From positions 35,779 to 99,778 of the forward strand of contig NZ_SDMQ01000012.1 in the NCBI RefSeq assembly GCF_004324755.1: a DNA stretch of 64,000 nt, in the 5' to 3' direction. Source of the stretch: Propioniciclava sinopodophylli. GTDB lineage: Bacteria > Actinomycetota > Actinomycetes > Propionibacteriales > Propionibacteriaceae. Under the pieces are notes generated by a model. It was given only the letters and a program-made list of their open reading frames with translations, did not search any database and had not been told where the DNA came from. This document shows, in pieces, positions 13,019 through 19,815 of this stretch (its first letter is position 1; every line of letters begins with the position of its first letter). The translations under genes were made by a program, and so were the position numbers.

Positions 13019-14470
13019 ATGCAAACCGAGAAGAAGAAGGACCGCCGGTTCCTGATGGCCGGGGTGTTCCTCGTCGCAGGGGCCCTGGTCACCGTCGGCA
13101 TCGCCTCGATGCTGATGAGCGTCTTCGAGCGGCGGGCGGAGGGTGAGAACCCGTACTTCCGCATCGCCGAGCTCAGCGAGACGACCTACGACCCGGCGGT
13201 GTGGGGCCAGAACTTCCCGCTGCAGTACGAGGGTTGGCGGCTGACCTCCGAGATGCCGGCCGACGAGCAGGTGGCGCAGACGCCCACCGCCACCGACCCG
13301 CGCACGGTCAAGGCCAAGAGCAAGCTGGCCCACGACCCGCGCCTGGTCACCATGTGGCAGGGCTACGCCTTCGCGGTCGAGTACAACGAGCCGCGCGGCC
13401 ACGCCTACATGCTCGAGGACCAGCGGCTGGTCAAGCGCGTCCAGGACCCGTTCAAGCAGCCCGGCGCCTGCCTCAACTGCCACACCTCGCTGCCCGAGGT
13501 CGTCGACACGCTCGGAAACGGAGACAAGGACGCCGGCTGGGCGGCCATGAACAAGATGCCGTACGCCGAGGCCACCGAGTTCGCCAAGCACCCGGTCGGC
13601 TGCATCGACTGCCACGACCCGCAGACGATGAAGCTCCGCGTCACCCGCCCCGCCTTCGAGGAGGGCATCAAGGAGTACAAGGCCGGCCAGGGCGTCGCCA
13701 ACTACGACGTCAACACGATGGCCACCCCGCAGGAGATGCGGAACTTCGTGTGCGCCCAGTGCCACGTCGAGTACTACTTCAAGGGCGACGAGAAGACCCT
13801 CACCTTCCCGTGGGACAAGGGCCTCACCGCCGACGACGCGCTCGCCTACTACGACGAGGTCGGCTTCAGCGACTTCACCCACAAGCTGACCGGCGCCCCG
13901 GTCGTCAAGGCCCAGCACCCCGACTTCGAGACGTTCAGCCAGGGCGTCCACGCGAAGTCCGGCGTGACCTGCGCCGACTGCCACATGCCGTACCAGCGCG
14001 AGGGTGCCGCCAAGGTGTCGAACCACCAGATCGCCAGCCCCATGCGCAGCGACGAGACCATCAACGCCTCCTGCCTCACGTGCCACAGCACCACCGAGCA
14101 GGCCATGCGTGACCGCGTCGCCGGCATCCACGACACGTACGAGCAGACGAAGAACGTCGCGTTCGACGCCCTCACCGCCCTGATCTACGACATCGAGGCG
14201 GCGAAGAACGACGGGACGGCGACCGACCGCATCGAGGCCGCCTACGGCTTCCAGCGCAAGGCGCAGTTCTTCCTGGACTACGTGGTGTCGGAGAACAGCC
14301 GCGGCTTCCACGCCCCGGCCTACACCAACCGGCTCCTCAACGACGTGACGGACGCCTCGCGGCGCGGCCAGATGGCGCTCCGCGGCGTGACCTACGCGCC
14401 CGCTGGACCGGCCGAGTCCGTCCCCGACGGGACGTTCCCGGTGCCGCTGGCCCCGAGCAAGGAGGCCTGA
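13019..14470 (+). CDS. nrfA: NrfA pentaheme cytochrome c nitrite reductase (ammonia-forming)
   Basis: ATG 13019 gives a 483-residue protein with an uncleaved-looking N-terminal helix (11-34) that could anchor it. Five heme sites follow: CLNCH (151-155), CIDCH (195-199), CAQCH (245-249), CADCH (318-322) and CLTCH (352-356). The first site is CxxCH, where the classical enzymes carry CxxCK at the catalytic heme, so this belongs to the CxxCH clade. Active-site and calcium-site residues can be matched to known NrfA: PRGH (Arg126), EYY after heme 3 (Glu251, Tyr252) and KAQH (Lys297, Gln299, His300). It reduces nitrite to ammonium with six electrons delivered by NrfH. The start was chosen because it is the first ATG after nrfH and precedes the hydrophobic helix. 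Confidence 0.95.
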   Translation: MQTEKKKDRRFLMAGVFLVAGALVTVGIASMLMSVFERRAEGENPYFRIAELSETTYDPAVWGQNFPLQYEGWRLTSEMPADEQVAQTPTATDPRTVKAKSKLAHDPRLVTMWQGYAFAVEYNEPRGHAYMLEDQRLVKRVQDPFKQPGACLNCHTSLPEVVDTLGNGDKDAGWAAMNKMPYAEATEFAKHPVGCIDCHDPQTMKLRVTRPAFEEGIKEYKAGQGVANYDVNTMATPQEMRNFVCAQCHVEYYFKGDEKTLTFPWDKGLTADDALAYYDEVGFSDFTHKLTGAPVVKAQHPDFETFSQGVHAKSGVTCADCHMPYQREGAAKVSNHQIASPMRSDETINASCLTCHSTTEQAMRDRVAGIHDTYEQTKNVAFDALTALIYDIEAAKNDGTATDRIEAAYGFQRKAQFFLDYVVSENSRGFHAPAYTNRLLNDVTDASRRGQMALRGVTYAPAGPAESVPDGTFPVPLAPSKEA

Positions 14471-14489
14471 GCCCCTTGGTTCGGCGCGG

Positions 14490-14520
14490 ACGGGGATGGG
14501 GAGGGTGACCCCATCCCCGT
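14490..14520 (+). terminator. Strong terminator hairpin after nrfA
   Basis: A perfect 12-bp stem (ACGGGGATGGGG with CCCCATCCCCGT) closes a 7-base loop and is followed by TTCGCTT. It starts 19 bases after the nrfA stop and separates nrfHA from the cytochrome maturation operon. Confidence 0.8.
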
Positions 14521-14531
14521 TTCGCTTCCCG

Positions 14532-14569
14532 CTGTGTCCCCCTGCACATCCATGTGCCGGGGGATACAG
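14532..14569. repeat. 38-bp imperfect inverted repeat upstream of the cytochrome maturation operon
   Basis: Two 18-base arms (CTGTGTCCCCCTGCACAT and, as its inverted partner, CTGTATCCCCCGGCACAT) meet around a central CC; 16 of 18 positions pair. It lies 12 bases after the nrfA terminator and 120 bases before the TPR gene. It could be a large operator or an RNA hairpin in the leader. Confidence 0.75.
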
Positions 14570-14584
14570 CCGTTCGCGGTCGGA

Positions 14585-14607
14585 TGTGCCCTCTACCTAC
14601 CCGGGGG
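14585..14607 (+). promoter_or_regulatory. TGTGCCC-N6-TACC motif, possible shared operator
   Basis: The string TGTGCCCTCTACCTACCCGG begins at 14585. It matches the spacing of the string upstream of nrfH at 12398 (TGTGCCC, six bases, TACC, then a CCCGG-like run). Shared control of nrfHA and the maturation genes would make sense, but two sites are weak evidence. Confidence 0.25.
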
Positions 14608-14689
14608 AGGATGGTCTACGACGGCCCGTAGGAGACAGACTGTGGACCGTGGGTCGGACTATCACCCGGTCCCCCACAAGGAGCTTGCG

Positions 14690-15379
14690 ATGACGCCCGC
14701 CCGCACCGGCGACGACGGCACGTACGTGGACGTGTCGGTCTGGTCCGACGACCCCGTCGAGGCCACCGGGTCCACACCCCCCGACACCGACACCGACACC
14801 GCCGACACCGCCGACACCGCCGACACCGCCGCCGCGCCGGCCGTCCCGGCCACCGTGACCCCCCGCCGCAAGCCGTGGCTGTTCGCCGCCCTGGGCGTCC
14901 TGCTCGGCCTGGGCATCGTGTGGGGCGTGTGGTCACTCGGGGACGACCCGGCCGCCCGACTCCCGTCGGACCATCCCCCGACCAACGCCCCCGCTGCGGC
15001 CGCCACCCCGACGCCGCTCACCGCCGAGCAGTGGTCGGCGCTGAAGGCGAAGGTGGACGCCGACCCCACCAGCCTTGATGACCGGCTGGTCTACGGCGTG
15101 GCGCTCTACAACGAGGGTCGCTACCCCGAGGCCGAGGAGCAGTGGCTCGCCGCCACCGAGCTCGCCCCGGATGATCCGGGGCCGTGGTACAACCTCGGCT
15201 TCCTCTACCTGAGCCTCGACCCCCCGTCCGACGAGAAGGCCGAGGCGGCGTGGCGCAAGGTCGTCGAGATCGCGCCCGGCACATCCATGGCCGAGACCGT
15301 GACGCAGCACCTGGACCGGCTCGACACCGTCCTGCCCGGCGGTGCCGCACCCTCCCCGTCCCCGACGCCCGACCAGTGA
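14690..15379 (+). CDS. Membrane-anchored TPR protein of the cytochrome maturation operon
   Basis: ATG 14690 follows AAGGAG at 14678-14683. The 229-residue protein has a cytoplasmic N-terminus with an Asp-Thr-Ala repeat (31-47) and one membrane helix (63-83). Its extracytoplasmic part contains about two TPR units (DRLVYGVALYNEGRYPEAEEQW and DPGPWYNLGFLYLSLDPP, roughly 130-195) and a Pro-rich tail. NrfG and the C-terminal part of CcmI are TPR proteins that hold apocytochrome c for heme attachment. This one sits first in an operon with ResB, CcsB and a ResA-like protein, so a similar apocytochrome-chaperone role is likely. That role is inference; sequence similarity alone would say only TPR. Confidence 0.8.
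   Translation: MTPARTGDDGTYVDVSVWSDDPVEATGSTPPDTDTDTADTADTADTAAAPAVPATVTPRRKPWLFAALGVLLGLGIVWGVWSLGDDPAARLPSDHPPTNAPAAAATPTPLTAEQWSALKAKVDADPTSLDDRLVYGVALYNEGRYPEAEEQWLAATELAPDDPGPWYNLGFLYLSLDPPSDEKAEAAWRKVVEIAPGTSMAETVTQHLDRLDTVLPGGAAPSPSPTPDQ
14783..14832 (+). repeat. Short tandem repeat coding for Asp-Thr-Ala
   Basis: GACACC repeats followed by four 9-base units of GCCGACACC type give the coding run DTDTDTADTADTADTA. The units are nearly identical at DNA level, so copy number may vary between strains without breaking the frame when it changes by whole units. Confidence 0.8.
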
Positions 15380-15386
15380 GGCCACG

Positions 15387-16829
15387 ATGAGCATCGAGAC
15401 CCGCCCCGACACCCCCACCCCGCCGGCGACCCCGGACCACCCGGACGCGCACGACCTCAGCGTGGTGGAGCTGCTGCGGCGGTTGTACGCCCTGTTCCAC
15501 AACAAGCGGTTCGGCCTGCTGCTGATCCTGGCGATGGCCGTGTTCACCCTGGTCGGGGTCCTGTTCCCCCAGGCGCCGGGGGAGACACTGGCCGACCCAG
15601 CCGTGCGCGACGCGTGGCTGGACACCATGCGCCCCCGCTACCGCGGCTGGACCGACATCCTGACCGCCCTCGGCGTCTTCGGGGTGTTCGGGTCGATCGG
15701 CTTCAAGGTCGTGACGATCCTCCTGGCGCTCAGCATCATCGCCTGCACGACGCACCGGCTGCCCCAGCTGTGGGCCCAGGCGATGGCCCCGCACGTGAGC
15801 GTTCGCGACCGCTTCTTCGACCACGCCCGCGTGCGGGCCACCACGGTGGTCCGCGCCGACGCGGCCCCCACTGCGGCGCTCCTGAAGGCCGACCTGCACA
15901 AGCTGCACTTCCGGACGATCGCGGACGCCGACGGCACGCCGTTGTACGCCGACCGCAACCGGTTCGCGCCCTTCGGCACCGTGGTGGCCCACGTGGCCTT
16001 CGTGGTGATCCTGGCCGGGGTGTTCGTCACCACCACCTTCGGGTTCCGCGCCGATGACCTGTCGGTTCCGGTGGGCAGCCGCATCGAGGTGGGCCGCGGC
16101 ACCGACCTGTCGATCGAGGCCCGCTCGTTCACCGACTCCTACAACCCCGACGGCAGCCCGTCCGACTACGTCAGCGACCTCGTGCTGTACGCCGACGGCC
16201 AGCAGGTCGCCGAGCAGGTCGTCCGCGTCAACGCCCCGCTCCGCTGGGGAGGATGGTCGCTCCACCAGGCCAGCTTCGGCATCGCCGCCGACCTCCGCGT
16301 GACGGACGCCGCGGGTGCCGTCGTCCTCGACGAGGCGCTGCCGCTGCAGTACCAGCTCGAGGGCCGGTACGCCTACGGCAAGGTCGAGGTGCCCGACACC
16401 GACCTGCTCGTCTACCTCATCACCCCGGCGTCCGGCCAGGTGGTGCCCGACATCCCCGCGGGCAAGGCGCAGGTCGAGGTGTATCGCGGAGGGACCGACA
16501 CCCCGGTGTTCACCACGGTCATGACCCCGGGTGAGCCGGTCGACGGCGTCGACCTCACGTGGACCTTCGAGCGCGAACGCCAGTACACGGGCCTGATGCT
16601 CAGCCGTGACCCGGGCGGCCCCATCGTCTGGACGGGCTGTGCGCTGCTGGCCATCGGCACCTGCTGGACGATGTTCCTGCGCCACCAGCGCCTCTGGGTC
16701 CGCCTGGAGGCGATCCCCCAGGGAACCCGGGTGACCCTCGCCTCCCCCGACCGGCACGACTCGATCTTCGCCCGCCAGGTCCACAGCTTCGTCGCCGGCC
16801 TCGGTGACACCGACACCAGGAAGAAGTAG
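15387..16829 (+). CDS. resB: ResB/Ccs1-type cytochrome c biogenesis protein
   Basis: The 480-residue product starts at ATG 15387, seven bases after the TPR gene stop. It has hydrophobic helices near 45-65 (FGLLLILAMAVFTLVGVLFP), 85-115 (GVFGVFGSIGFKVVTILLALSIIACT) and 195-215, a large extracytoplasmic domain, and a final helix near 415-430. A conserved LRWGGWSLHQASFG-like segment is typical of ResB. With CcsB it forms the system II heme export and ligation complex that attaches heme to CxxCH motifs on the outer face of the membrane. NrfH and NrfA, with nine heme sites between them, are the nearby clients. Confidence 0.92.
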   Translation: MSIETRPDTPTPPATPDHPDAHDLSVVELLRRLYALFHNKRFGLLLILAMAVFTLVGVLFPQAPGETLADPAVRDAWLDTMRPRYRGWTDILTALGVFGVFGSIGFKVVTILLALSIIACTTHRLPQLWAQAMAPHVSVRDRFFDHARVRATTVVRADAAPTAALLKADLHKLHFRTIADADGTPLYADRNRFAPFGTVVAHVAFVVILAGVFVTTTFGFRADDLSVPVGSRIEVGRGTDLSIEARSFTDSYNPDGSPSDYVSDLVLYADGQQVAEQVVRVNAPLRWGGWSLHQASFGIAADLRVTDAAGAVVLDEALPLQYQLEGRYAYGKVEVPDTDLLVYLITPASGQVVPDIPAGKAQVEVYRGGTDTPVFTTVMTPGEPVDGVDLTWTFERERQYTGLMLSRDPGGPIVWTGCALLAIGTCWTMFLRHQRLWVRLEAIPQGTRVTLASPDRHDSIFARQVHSFVAGLGDTDTRKK

Positions 16830-16831
16830 CC

Positions 16832-17758
16832 ATGCTTGACCTCTCCCGCACCCTGCTCGCCCTGGCGACGGGCCTGCTGGCCCTCGCCCTGCTCGTCAAC
16901 GTCGTCGTGGTCGCGACCAGGCGCCGGGCCCCGGCGGCCACGGCGGTCAGGCCCGTCGCGGTCGGGCGCGGGGGGTCCCACCCCGTCTCACCGCTCAGCC
17001 CCGCGGCGTTGGACGACGACGGTCCGGTCACCGCCGTCCGTACGAGCAAGCGTGGCGTGGCGTGGGCGGCCGACCGCTCGGTCGAACTGGCCCTGCTGGC
17101 CATCACCGTGGCGCTGGTGATCCGGTCGATCCACACCGGGCACGCCCCGTTCGCCAACCAGTACGAGTTCGCGTGCTCCTTCGCGTGGGGCATCACCGCG
17201 GCCTACGTCTTCTTCGAGCGTCGCTACGGCGTCCGCGCCCTGTCGCTGATGGTGCTGCCCCTCCCGCTGGCGATGCTCGGCTACGCCAGCACCGTCGGCT
17301 CGGAGGCGTCCGGGCTGATGCCCGCCCTGCAGAACCACCTGCTGCTGACCGCGCACGTGATCACCGCCGTCATCGCCTACGGTGCGGCTGGGGTGTCGGC
17401 CGGTGCCGCCGTCCTGTACCTGCTGCGCCCGCACCTGAAGTTCCCCGGCCTGCCGAGCGAGGACCTGCTCGAGGAGATCGGTTACCGCGCCATCGTCATC
17501 GCCTTCCCGATGCTCACGATCATGATCATCCTCGGCGCCATCTGGGCGGACATCGCCTGGGGCCGCTACTGGAGTTGGGACCCGAAGGAGACCTCCGCCC
17601 TGGTGACCTGGCTCATCTACGGCGGCTACCTGCACGCCCGCGTGGTCCGGGACTGGCGTGGGAAGAAGACCGCCGCACTGCTGCTGCTGGGCTTCGCCGC
17701 CGTCCTGTTCACCTTCTTCGGGAACCTGTTCTTCGGCGGCCTGCACAGCTACGCGTGA
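16832..17758 (+). CDS. ccsB: CcsB/ResC heme-handling cytochrome c biogenesis protein
   Basis: The ATG lies two bases after the ResB stop. The 308-residue product has about eight hydrophobic helices and the diagnostic tryptophan-rich heme motif WGRYWSWDPKE at 243-253. Conserved external histidines such as HTGHAPF (about 101-107) and the His in LLLTAHVITAV (His175) precede it. The family (CcsA/ResC/CcsB) binds heme in the membrane and presents it to apocytochromes together with ResB. It matches the usual actinobacterial length of roughly 300-330 residues. Confidence 0.93.
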   Translation: MLDLSRTLLALATGLLALALLVNVVVVATRRRAPAATAVRPVAVGRGGSHPVSPLSPAALDDDGPVTAVRTSKRGVAWAADRSVELALLAITVALVIRSIHTGHAPFANQYEFACSFAWGITAAYVFFERRYGVRALSLMVLPLPLAMLGYASTVGSEASGLMPALQNHLLLTAHVITAVIAYGAAGVSAGAAVLYLLRPHLKFPGLPSEDLLEEIGYRAIVIAFPMLTIMIILGAIWADIAWGRYWSWDPKETSALVTWLIYGGYLHARVVRDWRGKKTAALLLLGFAAVLFTFFGNLFFGGLHSYA

Positions 17759-17771
17759 TCGGAGTCCACCC

Positions 17772-18377
17772 ATGAGCGCCCCCAGCACCGAACGCCCTTC
17801 CGTCGTCGAGGAACGCCCCGCCGGCTCGCGCCTGCGCACCCTGCTGGCCATCGCCGCCGTCACCGCCCTCGTGGTCGGCGGAGGTTGGTGGCTGTCCCGC
17901 CCCACCACCTACGGGGGGTCGGACGCCGTGACCTCGGTCCGCATCGACGGGGCGGCCAGCACCCCGGTGGTCGGCGCGGTCGCGACCGACTTCACCGCCA
18001 CCACCACCGCCGGTGAGGCCATCTCGCTGGCCCAGTTGCGTGGCAGGCCTGTCTGGCTCACCTTCGGCGCCACGTGGTGCGCCCCCTGCCGGGTCGAGGC
18101 GCCGGACATCCAGGCCGCGCACGCAGCCCAGACCCACGGCGTCCAGGTCGTCGCGGTCTACCTCGGCGAGGACGCCGCGGCAGTCGACCAGTTCGCGGAC
18201 GCCCTGGGCCTCACCTACGCCCACGTCCCCGACCCCGACCGGGCACTCGCCTCGGCGTGGGGGGTGAACGGGATCCCCGTGCACTACTTCATCGACTCGG
18301 CGGGCACCATTCGCGCCACCCGCGTCGGCATCGTCGGGCCGGACCAGATCCAGGACACCCTTGCCACCTTGGACTAG
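17772..18377 (+). CDS. ResA/TlpA-like membrane-anchored thioredoxin
   Basis: ATG 17772 opens a 201-residue protein with one N-terminal signal anchor (about 22-42) and an extracytoplasmic thioredoxin fold. The active site is WCAPC (Cys103, Cys106) and the cis-Pro is in [10 protein letters not shown]. ResA reduces the disulfide that forms in CxxCH motifs so that heme can be ligated. As the last gene of the TPR-resB-ccsB series it should serve this role. No CcdA/DsbD-type electron donor is encoded in this cluster, so reductant must come from elsewhere. Confidence 0.88.
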   Translation: MSAPSTERPSVVEERPAGSRLRTLLAIAAVTALVVGGGWWLSRPTTYGGSDAVTSVRIDGAASTPVVGAVATDFTATTTAGEAISLAQLRGRPVWLTFGATWCAPCRVEAPDIQAAHAAQTHGVQVVAVYLGEDAAAVDQFADALGLTYAHVPDPDRALASAWGVNGIPVHYFIDSAGTIRATRVGIVGPDQIQDTLATLD

Positions 18378-18478
18378 TGGCGGGGTTGACGTCTTCCTGG
18401 GATGGCGATGGTGAATCTTTGCCCTGGTTCGGGTGTGCCCTACCTGCTCGGGGAGCGTCGCCGGGGTACAACAGGTCC

Positions 18479-18991
18479 ATGAGAGCGCTGACCGAGGCGG
18501 AGGTCCGCGACAGCTTCGTGAACGCCACCGAGGCCGAACTGGAGCGCCTGGAGCCGCCCTGGTGGTTCGGGGCGACCCTGTGGGAGTCGCTGGACTACCT
18601 CGGCTGGGTCGACCCGGCGCTCCCCGAGCGCGGCTACCTCGTCTCGGAAACGTCGTTCGGCGTGGTCGGGGTCATCCTGCGCCTGCCGAAGAACCGACCC
18701 CACGGACGCCGCGCGCTCTGCAACCTCTGCTGGACCCAGCACCCGGGTCAGGGCGCCCTGCTGATGGTCGCACGCCGCGCGGGGAAGGCCGGGCTCAACC
18801 ACAACACCGTCGGCACCTACATCTGCGCCGACCTGGCGTGCTCGCTCTACCTGCGGGGGCTGCGCCGGTCGGTGGGCGGCGGGCGGATGCCCGAGACTCT
18901 CGACCAGGACGCCCGCATCCACCGGCTGGGCGAAAACGTCGAGGACTTCCTGGCCCGCGTGGTCGACAGCGACGCGCCGCGACTGGCCTAG
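18479..18991 (+). CDS. FBP (EF-G-binding, FusB-like) zinc-binding domain protein
   Basis: The 170-residue product has an N-terminal helical segment and a four-cysteine zinc site, CNLC (81-84) and CADLAC (116-121). These sit in the context RRALCNLCWTQHPGQG and TYICADLACSLYLRG. This is the treble-clef region of the FusB/FBP family, which binds elongation factor G; staphylococcal FusB proteins free EF-G from fusidic-acid-stalled ribosomes. Actinobacterial chromosomal members are common and need not confer resistance. The ATG at 18479 is the first in frame. The leader carries another TGTGCCC string (18434-18440), similar to those near nrf. Confidence 0.8.
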   Translation: MRALTEAEVRDSFVNATEAELERLEPPWWFGATLWESLDYLGWVDPALPERGYLVSETSFGVVGVILRLPKNRPHGRRALCNLCWTQHPGQGALLMVARRAGKAGLNHNTVGTYICADLACSLYLRGLRRSVGGGRMPETLDQDARIHRLGENVEDFLARVVDSDAPRLA

Positions 18992-19038
18992 GCTCGGCCC
19001 ATGGGCACCGAGCCGCGCCGCACCACCCCCGGGCGTGT

Positions 19039-19068
19039 GCCTAGCTCCTCCTTAAGGATGAGCTAGGC
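19039..19068. repeat. Near-perfect 30-bp palindrome (candidate operator)
   Basis: The left arm GCCTAGCTCCTCCTT (19039-19053) and right arm AAGGATGAGCTAGGC (19054-19068) are reverse complements at 14 of 15 positions, with no loop. It lies 86 bases before the small secreted peptide gene and about 50 bases after the FBP gene. The absence of a loop favours a protein-binding dyad over a terminator. Confidence 0.85.
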
Positions 19069-19154
19069 CATACCTTCGACCCATTTCAAGGGTCCCCGTC
19101 CTCACGTACCCTGCGGAGTGGACTATCAGGCGCGCACCCGTTCAGGAGAAGGCA

Positions 19155-19286
19155 ATGAAGTCTCTACTCGCATCGATCGTCGCCGTCGCTGTGCTCGGCA
19201 GCGGCGTGATCCCCATCGCCGCCATCCAGGGCGACTCGCTGCCGCCGTGGCTGTGCAACCTGTTCCCCATGTTCTGCAGGCGCTGA
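19155..19286 (+). CDS. 43-residue secreted or membrane peptide, unknown function
   Basis: A clear AGGAG at 19144-19148 stands six bases before ATG 19155. The peptide has a basic start (MKSLLASIVAVAVLGSGVIP) and a hydrophobic segment that reads as a signal peptide or membrane helix. It ends in a short tail, DSLPPWLCNLFPMFCRR, with two cysteines six residues apart. The gene is flanked by a 30-bp palindrome upstream and a perfect hairpin terminator 44 bases downstream, so it looks like a deliberate monocistronic unit. Possible roles include a signalling peptide, a small toxin or a membrane-protein modulator; nothing in the sequence decides. A two-component system (19816-21647) lies nearby but on the far side of a convergent gene. 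Confidence 0.65.
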   Translation: MKSLLASIVAVAVLGSGVIPIAAIQGDSLPPWLCNLFPMFCRR

Positions 19287-19330
19287 GCACACTCGGTCAA
19301 CGGCTGCCGCCGTCACCTGCCCCCACGCTT

Positions 19331-19357
19331 GACGCCCCGGCCCTTCGCCGGGGCGTC
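19331..19357 (+). terminator. Terminator hairpin after the small peptide gene
   Basis: A perfect 11-bp stem, GACGCCCCGGC with GCCGGGGCGTC, closes a 5-base loop and is followed by CAGTGTTT. It begins 44 bases after the peptide stop. Confidence 0.8.
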
Positions 19358-19404
19358 CAGTGTTTGCGCGGACGGGAAAGAATGGGAAACCTTGGGGGAA
19401 AGGG

Positions 19405-19446
19405 GAGGGCGGGGCCACCACGACTCGCACGAGGCGCCCCGCCCTC
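19405..19446. terminator. Hairpin at the end of the small membrane protein gene
   Basis: An 11-bp perfect stem (GAGGGCGGGGC with GCCCCGCCCTC) spans a 20-base loop, 7 bases beyond the 3' end of the reverse-strand gene at 19454. On the reverse strand it is followed by TCCCCTTTCCCC. It probably ends that transcript. Confidence 0.6.
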
Positions 19447-19453
19447 TTCGTCG

Positions 19454-19660
19454 TCAGCGCTCGCGCCAACGACCGGGGCCCTGGGATGTTCTCTTCGCCC
19501 ACGGGGGGAGGACGGTCAACAAACACCCAACGACGAGCCCCATCATCGCTCCCGCTCCCCCGAAGGTCCGGGCGTCGCCGGCCAGGAAGCCGCTGACCAC
19601 CCCGATGATGAGGCCGATCGCCACGCAGGCGACGACCAACACATCGGATCGGACGGTCAC
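19454..19660 (-). CDS. Small two-helix membrane protein
   Basis: GTG 19660 follows a GAGGAG ribosome site five bases away. The 68-residue product has two hydrophobic helices (about 6-28 and 35-53) rich in Gly, separated by DARTFG, and a basic C-terminal tail. It resembles other glycine-rich small membrane proteins of unknown role. It is convergent with the small peptide gene and divergent from the sensor kinase at 19816. Confidence 0.6.
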   Translation of the reverse strand: MTVRSDVLVVACVAIGLIIGVVSGFLAGDARTFGGAGAMMGLVVGCLLTVLPPWAKRTSQGPGRWRER

Positions 19661-19815
19661 GGCACTCCTCGCTGGCCACAGGGGGAACGGGCGCAGTCCC
19701 CAAGGTAGCCCGCCCCCGCCACCCGGAGAATCGGGAAAAAGTGCAGATCATCCCCCCACGAAAGTAGGAACCTGACGAGCCTCGCGGGGGCGCCCACCGT
19801 GCCACACTGGCGGCC

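Noticed and set aside
12890..14311. 473-codon reverse frame opposite nrfA
   Set aside because: nrfA is certain from its five heme motifs. The reverse frame is a bias artefact.
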